From the NCBI RefSeq assembly GCF_039545455.1, contig NZ_CP154467.1, forward strand, positions 1,721,001-1,785,000: a stretch of DNA of 64,000 bases. Reading direction: 5' to 3'. The stretch comes from Brucella sp. BE17. Lineage in GTDB: Bacteria > Pseudomonadota > Alphaproteobacteria > Rhizobiales > Rhizobiaceae. Shown one piece after another: positions 1 to 8,918 of the stretch. The notes beneath the pieces were generated by a model, which had not been told where the DNA came from, did not search any database, and saw only the letters and a program-made list of their open reading frames with translations. How positions within the stretch are numbered: position 1 is the stretch's first letter; every line of letters begins with the position of its first letter. Both the position numbers and the translations under genes were made by a program.

Positions 1-870
1 TGCAATGAACAGCGCCCCCAGTAGCGTGCCGAATATATTCATTTCACCACGTCTGGACGCAAGCGTGCCCAGATAGGCAGCAGCAAAGGCATCCAGCAGG
101 TAGGGTTCCGCGCCACGCGGCATTGCAATACCGGTTCGTGACACAAGCGCGACACCCGCAATAGCCGCAAGCAAGCCCGCAACGATGAAGCCAGCACCGA
201 AGATGAGCCTGATATCGATACCGGCAAGAAACGCCGCACGAACATTCAGCCCCACCGCCTTTGCCCGACGTGCAAAAGGCGTGTATCGCATCAACACAAA
301 TGTCATGACGAAGACGACCACAGTCAAAACGATCAGCGCCGAAACCGGGCCGATCGTCCCTTGACCGAGGAACAGAAAGGGCTTTGTCACACTGCGTGGC
401 AGCGTGAAGAGCATTTGCGGCTCAGCACCATTTGTCATCATCAATTCACCGGAACGGATGACAAACATCATACCCAATGTTCCGATAATTGCCGGCACAC
501 CTATATAGGCCATGAGCGCAGCATTGATCAGGCCGATACATAGTCCGAAACACAACGGCAACAGATATGCGGTCCAGACAGGATACTGGTGGATAATCAG
601 CATAGCAGCGATCAGTCCGGCGGCATCGGCGACCTGCGCTACCGAGAGGTCCACGCCCCGCATCGACATAACCACTGTCAACCCCAGCGCGAGGATGATG
701 AGAACTGTGCTCTGTCGCAAGACATTGGCGACATTGGCGGGACTGAGAAATGCAGGCTTGAGCAGATAGAACAGCACGAGCACGAGAACCATGCCGATAA
801 TCGCGCCGTAATTCCGCAGGAAATCGACTGCGCTGCGCATGAAGGAAGAGGAAGAAGCCATGGTGTTCAT
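1..870 (-). CDS. Sugar ABC transporter permease (partial, C-terminus off window)
   Basis: Membrane subunit of a carbohydrate ABC importer of the RbsC/YtfT family (BPD_transp_2). Reading the minus strand from ATG at 870 (or the in-frame ATG at 861) gives about 290 residues with repeated hydrophobic segments, the family motif GLTVVMSMRGVDLSV after the second segment, and GVPAIIGTLGMMFVIRSG. The 3' end lies outside the window. It follows the ATPase-permease fusion gene by 10 bp on the same strand and is surely co-transcribed with it. As the fusion protein already carries one permease domain, this gene would supply the second permease half. Substrate unknown; a pentose, hexose or related sugar is usual for the family. 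Confidence 0.9.
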   Translation of the reverse strand, partial: MNTMASSSSFMRSAVDFLRNYGAIIGMVLVLVLFYLLKPAFLSPANVANVLRQSTVLIILALGLTVVMSMRGVDLSVAQVADAAGLIAAMLIIHQYPVWTAYLLPLCFGLCIGLINAALMAYIGVPAIIGTLGMMFVIRSGELMMTNGAEPQMLFTLPRSVTKPFLFLGQGTIGPVSALIVLTVVVFVMTFVLMRYTPFARRAKAVGLNVRAAFLAGIDIRLIFGAGFIVAGLLAAIAGVALVSRTGIAMPRGAEPYLLDAFAAAYLGTLASRRGEMNIFGTLLGALFIA

Positions 871-880
871 CGCGAAGCTC

Positions 881-3418
881 TCAAAAAATCAATACCTGCC
901 CGATCTCTCTTCGCCGGAATACGCCCAGCGCAATCGAGAGAATAAGAACGAGCCCTTGAATGCCCGGAAGCAACTGGTTTGAAATGCCGATCAGGACCAA
1001 ACCATTCGACAGAGATGCGAGGAAAAGCGCAGTGATCACAGTTCCCGCGACACTGAGGTCACCGGCCCGCGACAAGGCACTTCCCAGAAAGGCTGCCGCC
1101 AGAGCGCTGATCAGAAAATCGATTCCCGTCGCCAAGGCCGAAGCGCCGTAGCTGTAAGAAGCAAGAACGACGCCAGCAAGACCAAGGATCAGCCCGCCAA
1201 TCACGAAAGAGGCAAAAGCATAAGGCTTTCGCGCCACGCCGCGCAATTCGGCGGCTTCGAGATTTTGCCCGACTGCATACATCCGCAGGCCGAGCCTTGT
1301 ATGACGCAACAGCAGGTGCAAAATCACCGTCACCATAAGCAGCAGAATGAATACGAATGGGACAGGCCCTACATATCCCTGCCCTATAAAGAAAAATGCG
1401 GGTTCGTTAGACAGCGTAAGTGCCTGGCCGCCATTATAGAGTAATGTCGCGCCCATGGTCACGAACATGATTCCAAGCGTGGCGACAAAGGCTGGCATGC
1501 CGAAAAAAAGCACAAGCACGGCATTCACCACGCCGATCGCGACGCCGGCTGCCAGACTGATTCCGATCGCGCCAATAAGGCCTGTACCACCAATCATAAA
1601 ACCGGCGGCGATATTCGTTGCCAGCTGGCTTGCCGCGCCTGCGGACATATCAAGCCCGCCAGCAATAAGCACCACTGTCAGCCCAAGAGCGATGAAGGCA
1701 AGAACGCTGCCCTGTTTCAGCACGTCAAAGACGTTGCCAATCGACAGGAAATTGGGGGCAAGCAGCGTAATGATCATCAGCGCCAGCACCATTCCCCCAA
1801 TAGTGCTCCAGCGGGTGAGCGTATTTCTCGCAGGCTTTCGCGCGTCCGTTTTGCCCTCATCGGTGCTTGGGACCGCCGAAGTGCCGTGCTCTGTCTCGTT
1901 GCTGCCCGAAGCCCAATAAAGCATGGTCTCGGGATTGTTGTCCGCTCCTTCGAGCACAGCATTTATCTTGCCCTTGTGCATGACCGCGACGCGGTCGCAC
2001 ATGCCGGCAATTTCCTCAAAATCGGAAGATATGAAGATGACTGCAGCACCACGCCGCGCCAACTCGATCATCTGACGATAGATTTCCACCCTCGACCCGA
2101 CATCGACGCCGGTGGTCGGCTCGTCGAACAGAAACACCTCGGTATCGCCGGGAAGCCACCGACCGATAACGACCTTCTGCTGGTTACCGCCAGAGAGATT
2201 GCGCGTCAGCTGATCGAGAATGGGCGGCTGGATATTAAGATTCTGCACAATGGCAGCCGTATCCGCTTTTTCCCGCTTGAGATCGATAAGACCGGCACGC
2301 GACCACAGACTTACATTCGGCAAGGTCAGATTTTCACGCATCGTCATGTCGGTGAGAAGACCTTCATGACGACGATCTTCAGGTATGATCGCGAAACCTT
2401 CACGTCTCGCAGCGCCCGGGTCGGCGGGAGCCGATACCTGACCCCGCAGGATCACCTCACCGGCGCTGCGCGGCAAGGCACCGATGAGAGCCATAGCCAG
2501 TTCCGAACGGCCCGCGCCCATAAGGCCCGCAATGCCAAAAATCTCACCGCGTCTCACCGAGAAATCCACACCACGGACGGCATGTCCCTGCCGTAACCCT
2601 TTTACCTCCAGCAACACTTCCCCCAATGGAAGCGTCTCTTTCGGATAAAGCTGGGAAATTTCCCGCCCGACCATCATATGCACGATATCCGAACGGTTCG
2701 TACCCTGCGCATCCCGTGTGGCCACAAAACACCCGTCTCGCAGGATAGTGATACGATCAACGAGATCCAGCACCTCGTCGAGATAGTGCGAAATGTAAAT
2801 AATAGTCACGCCTTGATCCCGCAGGGATCGAACTGCCGTGAATAGAAGCTCTGCCTCCTTTTCGCTCAGCGACGCCGTCGGTTCATCCAAAACCAGAATC
2901 TTCGGATTGCGAAGCAGGGCGGCAGCAATGGATACCTGTTCGCGTTGCGCGACGCTGAGGTCGCGCACCAACGTATCAGGTGTAAAGGAAGCGCCTACAC
3001 GCTCAAGAGCCGTCCGGGCAGCAACGGCCATAGCCGCCTTGTCGAGCAATCCGCTGGCCAGTTTTTCATGCCCCAGAAAGATATTCTGGGTAACATCGAA
3101 CTGCGCCACAAGTTGCTGATCTTGATGAACGATAGCGATCCCGTTCGCCTCGGCATCTGTAGGCCTGCGCATACGAACCGGTTTACCATCGACGTATATC
3201 TCGCCACCATCGGGCTGATAAACGCCAGTCAAAACCTTGACGAGCGTTGATTTTCCCGCGCCATTCTGGCCAAGAAGCGCGTGTATCTCACCTTTACGGA
3301 TCGACAGCGAGACATCGCTCAACGCCCTCACACCTGGGAAAACCTTGCTGATAGAAAGGCATTCCAGCGCGGGCACATCCATGCCCGCCACAGCCTTGCC
3401 CGTTTGGTGGGAAACCAT
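881..3418 (-). CDS. Sugar ABC transporter, ATPase-permease fusion
   Basis: 845 residues joining two normally separate subunits. Residues 1-about 500 are an RbsA/MglA-type tandem ATPase: first Walker A GQNGAGKST near 50, signature and Walker B LVLDEPTASLSEKEA near 175, second half with LSGGNQQKVVIGRWL and FLFDEPTTGVDVGS near 410-440. Residues about 530-845 are an RbsC-type permease with GLTVVLIAGGLDMSAGAASQ. A charged linker (about residues 505-530) joins them. Usual family members have about 500 and 330 residues as separate genes, so this is a true in-frame fusion with no stop between the halves. It lies between the binding-protein gene and a second permease gene. It should drive ATP-dependent uptake of a sugar across the inner membrane. 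Confidence 0.93.
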   Translation of the reverse strand: MVSHQTGKAVAGMDVPALECLSISKVFPGVRALSDVSLSIRKGEIHALLGQNGAGKSTLVKVLTGVYQPDGGEIYVDGKPVRMRRPTDAEANGIAIVHQDQQLVAQFDVTQNIFLGHEKLASGLLDKAAMAVAARTALERVGASFTPDTLVRDLSVAQREQVSIAAALLRNPKILVLDEPTASLSEKEAELLFTAVRSLRDQGVTIIYISHYLDEVLDLVDRITILRDGCFVATRDAQGTNRSDIVHMMVGREISQLYPKETLPLGEVLLEVKGLRQGHAVRGVDFSVRRGEIFGIAGLMGAGRSELAMALIGALPRSAGEVILRGQVSAPADPGAARREGFAIIPEDRRHEGLLTDMTMRENLTLPNVSLWSRAGLIDLKREKADTAAIVQNLNIQPPILDQLTRNLSGGNQQKVVIGRWLPGDTEVFLFDEPTTGVDVGSRVEIYRQMIELARRGAAVIFISSDFEEIAGMCDRVAVMHKGKINAVLEGADNNPETMLYWASGSNETEHGTSAVPSTDEGKTDARKPARNTLTRWSTIGGMVLALMIITLLAPNFLSIGNVFDVLKQGSVLAFIALGLTVVLIAGGLDMSAGAASQLATNIAAGFMIGGTGLIGAIGISLAAGVAIGVVNAVLVLFFGMPAFVATLGIMFVTMGATLLYNGGQALTLSNEPAFFFIGQGYVGPVPFVFILLLMVTVILHLLLRHTRLGLRMYAVGQNLEAAELRGVARKPYAFASFVIGGLILGLAGVVLASYSYGASALATGIDFLISALAAAFLGSALSRAGDLSVAGTVITALFLASLSNGLVLIGISNQLLPGIQGLVLILSIALGVFRRREIGQVLIF

Positions 3419-3486
3419 GACAGATCCTCTTGCTTACCTTGTGCGTGGGCAGGGGAACGAGTGTTCGAGCCCCTGCCGTTTGCCTG

Positions 3487-4524
3487 TCAGGGCAGCACGG
3501 GATGGACGACCTGAAGCTCACCATCCTGCGTCCAGCGGCTTTCTACATCTGAACGCTCTATGGAAAGCTCGTCCCAGACATTGTCACCCCAGCGTTTTTC
3601 AGCAGCGGCCACACCATTAGCGCGCGTCGCCAGCCAGGCGTCAGTGAAAAGCGTATCGGGAAAATCTTCCTTGCCGCTCATCTTCTGCGTCAGAACTTCG
3701 GCAGCAAGAGAACCAATACGCGGAACGTCCTGCACGACAGTTGCGATAAACGGGCTATCGGCATCCAGCAGCATCTGGAACCCAACGCGGTCTCCGTCGA
3801 TAGATGCAACCTTGATTTCGTCGCGGCCATTGCGTCGGATGGATTCGACCGCGCCTGATACGAGCAAATCATACGCCCCCCAAACCGCAGCGATACTGCC
3901 CGGCTCGGCATTTGCGGTCAGAATGTCTTCCATCTGCGCCTGAACCCGCGCAGCACTATGCTCCGTCGGCACTTCATGCAGCTTGACCTGAGGATAGTCG
4001 GCAACGATCGCCTGAAGGATACGTTTGCGCGTTTCGAGCAACGGTGCGCCCGGCACCCAAAACACATAAACGTCGCCCTTATAATTAATGCTCGAAAGCA
4101 GTGCACGGCTCATGATTGCGGACATGAGAGGATCATCACCCCCAACGTCGGCAACAGAGCCTTCCACTTTCGAGCCGATTGAGGTCGTCACAACAGGAAT
4201 ACCCGCCGCATTCGCTTTTTGTACGACAGGCGACAACTGCTGTGCATCGCCGAGTTGCACAATGATTCCCGAAACGCCTGAGTTGATGAGGCTTTCGATA
4301 TTCTCATTGTGCTTGCGCGGATCGGCGCCGCCATCGGTAACGACAATTTGCGCACCATCTTTCTCCAGCACCGTCTTGGCTCCGGCGATAATGTCGCGAT
4401 TATAATCGTTGGTAATTTCGCGTGCGGCGATACCGATTTTCTTACCGCTCAACGCCTGAGCATGCACAGCAACAGGTGCACACACGACGGACACAATCAA
4501 TGCACAAACCATGCTTCGAAACAT
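3487..4524 (-). CDS. Periplasmic sugar-binding protein of ABC transporter
   Basis: 345 residues, Peripla_BP_4 (ribose/galactose-binding) family. The N-terminus has a classical signal peptide ending VAVHAQA near residue 23. The mature part starts KKIGIAAREITNDYNRDIIAGAKTVLEKDGAQIVVTDG and includes the lobe-crossing segment LINSGVSGIIVQLGDAQQLSPVVQKANAAGIPVV typical of the family. It is the first gene of the transporter operon; the fusion ATPase follows 68 bp downstream. The upstream region carries LacI-type half sites, so induction by the transported sugar is likely. The ligand cannot be deduced from sequence alone. Confidence 0.92.
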   Translation of the reverse strand: MFRSMVCALIVSVVCAPVAVHAQALSGKKIGIAAREITNDYNRDIIAGAKTVLEKDGAQIVVTDGGADPRKHNENIESLINSGVSGIIVQLGDAQQLSPVVQKANAAGIPVVTTSIGSKVEGSVADVGGDDPLMSAIMSRALLSSINYKGDVYVFWVPGAPLLETRKRILQAIVADYPQVKLHEVPTEHSAARVQAQMEDILTANAEPGSIAAVWGAYDLLVSGAVESIRRNGRDEIKVASIDGDRVGFQMLLDADSPFIATVVQDVPRIGSLAAEVLTQKMSGKEDFPDTLFTDAWLATRANGVAAAEKRWGDNVWDELSIERSDVESRWTQDGELQVVHPVLP

Positions 4525-4575
4525 GAAAACCTCCCTAAGGGGCCCTCCCGGCCCTCAAATCGAACATTTAATCGG

Positions 4576-4595
4576 TAATCGATTATTTGATCGAT
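4576..4595. promoter_or_regulatory. Putative LacI-family operator upstream of the sugar transporter
   Basis: Two copies of ATCGAT 12 bp apart (4578-4583 and 4590-4595), the first inside the perfect palindrome TAATCGATTA (4576-4585), lie 52-71 bp upstream of the binding-protein start. Palindromes with a central CG flanked by A/T are typical of LacI-family sugar repressors. The regulator gene is not in the window. Confidence 0.45.
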
Positions 4596-4624
4596 TTCAA
4601 GCGAAAAATCAACACACTTCGATC

Positions 4625-4848
4625 TGCGTTAGTACCTGGGTACTAGCATTTTTTCGTCTTTAAGCTTGCCCCCTATTCGAATAATTGCCCTGTATAAATT
4701 GAAATTTTCGCCCAGATCACGGATAGAAGTCCACCTTTCGAGCCGACGTCTGTGCCAGCAAGCAAAATCTACACGAACGTCATCAGTGTAGCCTACGGAG
4801 TAAAACAGGACTTGCTATGATTTATTAGAGGGTTTCTGTCGCGAATTT
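4625..4848. other. Intergenic, no gene seen
   Basis: A relatively AT-rich stretch between the host transporter promoter and the transposon/recombinase fossils. No convincing coding, tRNA or repeat signal is visible. It probably marks the junction between host DNA and old mobile DNA. Confidence 0.5.
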
Positions 4849-4908
4849 TTAGTTCATCGTCTCGACTTGGCTCGGCGATGTGTACCCGAGCGTAGATTGC
4901 CTTGGTGT
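4849..4908 (-). pseudogene. 3' fossil of an IS3-family transposase (orfB)
   Basis: The last about 20 codons read PRQSTLGYTSPSQVETMN followed by a stop. This matches the C-terminal signature of IS3-family OrfB proteins (compare RRRHSTLGYLSPVEYEEQ in the intact IS3 element at 8.9-10.1 kb). Nothing upstream in the frame resembles the DDE domain. It overlaps the start of the recombinase fossil on the other strand, so one mobile element truncated the other. Confidence 0.6.
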
Positions 4909-5337
4909 TAGGTTTAAAAGCGTTCGGTGTAGCGGCGAACGATAACGATCCGCCTGCCCTTCTGGATCCAAACATGGCCAAACTCTATCACGAGCAGATC
5001 GCAGCACTGCATGATCAGCTTGATAATGAGGAAACGCGGGTAAAGGCAACCAGAAAGGTTGCGCTCTCTCGTCTATCTGGTTCCGGATGCTGACAAACTG
5101 GTGATTGTGCTGCGAGGCGATCTTGCCGCGATCCTCACCTTTGCATCTGGTAAGAAGAAGCCCGAATTTCTCAGCGAGCGGGCAATCCTCGAAGACCTCA
5201 TGGGCCGCGCCGGTGCGGCTGAGGGACAAAAACGCAAAAAGCCCTTCGTTAAGAAGGGCTTGATGGATTTTCAGGGATCGTTGGTTGCGGGGGCACGCAA
5301 CTACCGATACCGACATTCACTACAAGTCACTGTCTGA
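4902..5337 (+). pseudogene. Degraded 3' end of a large serine recombinase
   Basis: Two overlapping frames give the C-terminal part of a Rhizobiales ICE serine recombinase. The frame from 4902 reads GVAANDNDPPALLDPNMAKLYHEQIAALHDQL; after a frame change near 5055-5060 it continues RSLVYLVPDADKLVIVLRG, then DLAAILTFASGKKKP, ending LVAGARNYRYRHSLQVTV. The N-terminal catalytic and zinc-ribbon parts are missing. It is on the same strand as the recombinase starting at 63,219 and appears to belong to the same family, judged from remembered family C-termini because the C-terminus of the right-hand gene is outside the window. Frameshift plus truncation make it inactive. It is best read as the relic of an earlier element. 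Confidence 0.8.
5282..5294 (+). other. Candidate attachment-site core (tRNA-fMet 3'-end sequence)
   Basis: TGGTTGCGGGGGC is the exact reverse complement of the last 13 nt of a typical initiator tRNA (GCCCCCGCAACCA). It sits inside the last codons of the recombinase fossil. Recombinases of this kind often end by reading antisense through a tRNA 3' end. This would be the left boundary (att) of the present element. A partner copy is expected just right of the window. The hairpin AAGCCCTTC-gttaa-GAAGGGCTT at 5239-5261 lies just before it. Confidence 0.5.
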
Positions 5338-5371
5338 AATGGAGCAATCGGCGCTTGGATCGTTTTGAGGC

Positions 5372-8300
5372 CTATTCCTCGTCGTCCAAATCCGTGAATG
5401 ACTGGAGCAACATTGCCGTAGTAACCTCGTCTCGTACAACATCCATTTCTGCGGATGCACCCGCCTTGAATGATCCACGCAATGAAACATATGCTCCAAA
5501 AGTCTCAACCCGCGAGGCGTTTGTTGTCATTTGTCTTAAGGCCGTATGATGACGATCATGATCCCCACCTCTTACCATCTGTGGCAACATGTCAACCACG
5601 GGAAGTGAAACCCCGCCCTCTTCAGCGTTCTTGTAAGCGGCGATCTGCCCAAGCACACCACACAGAAAGCCGAGATCAGGGGCGATGCGTATGGCGAAGC
5701 GGCGAGCCCGTTGTGCTGTTGAGGATTGGTTTGCTCGCTGTTTGACCTCTCCTTCGTGCTTCCGAATGAACGCGAGAAGCCAAGCCTCGATCTCGACCAG
5801 CGTGCGTCCTGCGCACCACATTGAAACCAACGTCTTGAGCGCTCCCAATATCCGCTTAGCGGTGGCCTTAGGTTTTGTTTTATTCGTGTAGGCGCGGCCG
5901 AAAACGGACTCAAGAGCTGTTTCCCTGACGAAGATCGTCAAATCCAAAGGATGTTCGGCCACTATATCCAGCAGCCAATTTATCCAGTCCTCGGTAGCCG
6001 TCTTTTCAACTGGCGCATGATCAAACGCCTCGACCAATCTTTCGATCAGCCTTGGCGGAACACCATTGCGGACAGCAATTTCCCGTTGCCAATCAAGAAC
6101 GGGCGGATCTTCCAGTTGTTCCTCGGCAGCCCTGAGCGCGGTTCGGCGACGTTCGAGCCATTTGTCCGCCCCCAAAGCATTAGCTTCCCTACGCCGGAAA
6201 AACCCCAGCGAACGGCGAACGATATCGTCGAAGCCGCTCTCTCCTGCTGTGGTGACAGCAGACAAACGCCGGATTATCGACTGCACTTTTGGATCAGGGT
6301 TAGCGGATACCTCGATCCGATCAAGAAGCAACTCTATCGGATCATAAACCTCCTCACAGGCATCCTGCTCGGAGAAAACGGTCTTCAGAATTCCTTCGGA
6401 CGGAAGAGAGAGGTTCCCTCTTTCCACACCGATGGGTTTTGCGGGAACAACGATTGCCAGACCGGTTGCAGCATACGCCGCGCGTCCAGCCCTCCCGAGC
6501 GCATTGAGTATCTCGTGAGGACGCAAGTCCGTGCGAGGATTGCCGCTTGGGTCATCAACCGCGCTCCTGTCGGTTCCTGCAAGAATCACGACATCGCACG
6601 GCAGATTCAACCCTTGCGCAATTGTGGATGTCGCGGCAACCACATCAAGGCCCAGATCCTCACTCTCAGAATCCCTGCGAACCCGAAAAACGCTTTCCGT
6701 CAACCGCCGCTCCAATGGCAGCAGATCACCATGATGCACCGCTGCTCTGCACCCCATGGGATCGAATGTGGCTTCGGCCGCTCCCACATCCCTGAGAACT
6801 GACTTGCGCATTTCCTCCTGCGTCTCATCCAGAGCGATGGTGGCCGGGGCCAATAGTCCATTGATCTGATCCGCAACGCTCCCGCATGCTTTAGTATCGT
6901 TGCAGAAGACGATCACGCGCTTTCCTACGGCCGCATAGTCGGCCGCGATCCGCGCAGCGACTTCGTTCCTGTTCGATGTCAACTTCCCCTTGGCATTTTT
7001 CACGAGCGGCGGCCGTTGATCCGTGAGCGCCTGCACGACCAGCTTCTCCGACCTTTTGGGGTGCCATCCAGAAATCAACGAAAAGAGTCCAAGAGGCTGT
7101 GCGGGGACCCGACTCCGCGCGGACTGGGTCTTCGCCTTCGATGCCGCTTGCACAGCCTCAAGCACGTCAGAGCGATCATAGATGACGCAAGAGCGAAGTT
7201 GCCGTGTTGGCTTCCAAGGATCGTCGAACGCTTCGACCTCCCTTCCCGTCACGGCCCGCAGCCAACGAGCGATTTCGGCGCCGTTGGCGACCATAGCAGA
7301 CAGCAGCAGCAGGTCTGCTTCCTTGCGATGGCGGAGAAACGTCAAGAACGCTAACATCGCATCAATGGCGCGTGCGCTGATTTTCGATGACGTAGCCGGA
7401 TCGTCGGCACTGATGAGATGGAACTCATCGAAGACGAGGAGGCCGACCTTGTCGAAAAGCTCAGGCGCGAAACCAAGGAGGGCAAGGCAACGCTCGGGTG
7501 TCATGACGGAGAATGGTGGTAGCTTGTCCCCAAGCTCTTCGAGCGCAACGTCTTCAACGACGCTGACCGCCTCTAGGCCTCCGATTTGTGCAGAGAGATC
7601 GGTCTCTACCTGATCTACGAGAGCGTGAGTAGGAGCCAGGTAGACGACGCTCTCTCCCGCGCATAGGGTTGCTGCGATTTTCAGGACGGATAGCGTGGTC
7701 TTCCCCGAACCGGTGGGCGATGTCATCACCATAGACCTGCCACGGTTCAGGTATCCCGTCCTGATAGCTTTCAGATGATTGATCCACAGAAACGGACGCG
7801 ATTGCGCCTGAGACAGGAGCCAGTCAGCCCATGCCTTGGCTTGCGCTCCAGATGGTGTTGGGAGTCGAACCAGCATCGCGGCCTGCATTCCATCAACAAG
7901 CCGACTCAACAGTGTGGCCAGATGATGCGGACCGGCAAACTGGTGATGCACGGTTCCTTCCATCGCAACGTTGATATCTACGGCTGTGGCCTCCGACAAG
8001 CGGATAACACGCTTGAGCCTTGAACGGATATCAGGGTCGGACACAGCGCTCCCGCGCGCCTCCTGTCCAAGTCCCTGAACCACGTAAGCACATTCCCTTA
8101 GAAGAAGGTCAGTGGCTACTTCTCGGCTATCTCCCGTTGCGATGGAGTCTTCGCCAAGGTCACGCTCTATCAGCGTCGTGAGATTGCCAGTTGCCAATTC
8201 CCGAAGGCTCAGGATCAGAGATCGTCGAACCGCCCGCCGTTCGCCCCTGGCCCGGAGTTGCCCCGCCACTTCCGCAGCGTCCGCCGCCCGATCAGCAACC

Positions 8301-8662
8301 AAGAACAGTAGCGTTGCCGAGATTGATGATGCAATTGCATCACTCGAAACAACGGTTGGACGAACCAACGCAGTTTCACGAACGCGGCTCAATATCTGAT
8401 GAGCACTAGCGGCGACGAAGGCCGCGGCACGCGTCTGCTCAGGTCGAAGATTGAGTGCGACATAGGCTTCAAAAGTCGAAGCAAGACGCCTCACCCGGTC
8501 GATCACTCCGCTTGCAGGCTCAGGTTCACCTTCACGTGACAGAAGGCGAACTGTCGCCAACTCAATGTGAGCCGCCGTCAACAACTCATCCAACGTTTCA
8601 GGATCGAGACCCGGTAGGTCCGGAGCCTCTCGTAGAAGAGCGCGAGAACTTGGATCAAACAC
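5372..8662 (-). CDS. hamB: HamB-like (Hachiman) superfamily 2 defence helicase
   Basis: About 1096 residues from a GTG start at 8662, preceded by CAGGAG and overlapping the hamA stop by 8 bp; the frame is open further upstream but that part lies inside hamA. The N-terminal about 300 residues are a helical region without known motifs. The SF2 helicase core follows: Walker A SPTGSGKTT near residue 320, DEFH box near 412, motif III LSAM near 455, motif V ATSTIAQGLNLP and motif VI NALGRAGRAAY. This is a Ski2/Brr2-like arrangement, as in HamB/AbpB. HamB loads on DNA with HamA and releases the nuclease when it senses phage or damaged DNA. Here the gene is intact but its partner is broken. Family assignment is from motif layout and neighbour. 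Confidence 0.75.
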   Translation of the reverse strand: MFDPSSRALLREAPDLPGLDPETLDELLTAAHIELATVRLLSREGEPEPASGVIDRVRRLASTFEAYVALNLRPEQTRAAAFVAASAHQILSRVRETALVRPTVVSSDAIASSISATLLFLVADRAADAAEVAGQLRARGERRAVRRSLILSLRELATGNLTTLIERDLGEDSIATGDSREVATDLLLRECAYVVQGLGQEARGSAVSDPDIRSRLKRVIRLSEATAVDINVAMEGTVHHQFAGPHHLATLLSRLVDGMQAAMLVRLPTPSGAQAKAWADWLLSQAQSRPFLWINHLKAIRTGYLNRGRSMVMTSPTGSGKTTLSVLKIAATLCAGESVVYLAPTHALVDQVETDLSAQIGGLEAVSVVEDVALEELGDKLPPFSVMTPERCLALLGFAPELFDKVGLLVFDEFHLISADDPATSSKISARAIDAMLAFLTFLRHRKEADLLLLSAMVANGAEIARWLRAVTGREVEAFDDPWKPTRQLRSCVIYDRSDVLEAVQAASKAKTQSARSRVPAQPLGLFSLISGWHPKRSEKLVVQALTDQRPPLVKNAKGKLTSNRNEVAARIAADYAAVGKRVIVFCNDTKACGSVADQINGLLAPATIALDETQEEMRKSVLRDVGAAEATFDPMGCRAAVHHGDLLPLERRLTESVFRVRRDSESEDLGLDVVAATSTIAQGLNLPCDVVILAGTDRSAVDDPSGNPRTDLRPHEILNALGRAGRAAYAATGLAIVVPAKPIGVERGNLSLPSEGILKTVFSEQDACEEVYDPIELLLDRIEVSANPDPKVQSIIRRLSAVTTAGESGFDDIVRRSLGFFRRREANALGADKWLERRRTALRAAEEQLEDPPVLDWQREIAVRNGVPPRLIERLVEAFDHAPVEKTATEDWINWLLDIVAEHPLDLTIFVRETALESVFGRAYTNKTKPKATAKRILGALKTLVSMWCAGRTLVEIEAWLLAFIRKHEGEVKQRANQSSTAQRARRFAIRIAPDLGFLCGVLGQIAAYKNAEEGGVSLPVVDMLPQMVRGGDHDRHHTALRQMTTNASRVETFGAYVSLRGSFKAGASAEMDVVRDEVTTAMLLQSFTDLDDEE

Positions 8663-8885
8663 CGGCGATCTCCTGGACTTTAGCCGCCACCTCGCCGGCG
8701 AGAAGAGCCAACCCCTTGCGCACGTCCTCGAAAGCCAGCACTCCGGCCGTGCGAGTTTCGAGCTCACCACCAGCGACCGCTTCAAACCCGGCTATGATAT
8801 GCAGAAAGCTTCCGGCCTTGCGCTGATCTTCGCCGGTCGCCACGGCAACTCTGAACTCGCGAGCACCTTCCCAGAACATCTCGTC
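8655..8885 (-). pseudogene. hamA: hamA 3' part, cut off by IS3 insertion
   Basis: Encodes the last 76 residues of the HamA-like nuclease, starting DEMFWEGAREFRVAVATGED and ending VQEIAGV with TGA at 8655-8657. Removing the IS and one GAC copy joins this segment in frame to the 5' part at 10,127. Both halves then give one 284-residue protein. On its own the fragment lacks the catalytic residues and could only be translated from an internal ATG (8879). Confidence 0.75.
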
Positions 8886-8918
8886 GACTGAGCTGCTGCC
8901 GGTTCGGTGGACACGAAG

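Noticed and set aside
881..3620. Many open frames of 60-240 codons on the strand opposite the transporter, trb and hsd genes
   Set aside because: They are the shadow frames of GC-rich genes: they mirror codon periodicity of the real gene, have no ribosome sites in place and no recognisable domains.
5239..5261. Hairpin AAGCCCTTC/GAAGGGCTT as a transcription terminator of hamB
   Set aside because: It lies inside the recombinase fossil coding frame, has no T-run, and is more than 100 bp after the hamB stop; it may belong to the att region instead.
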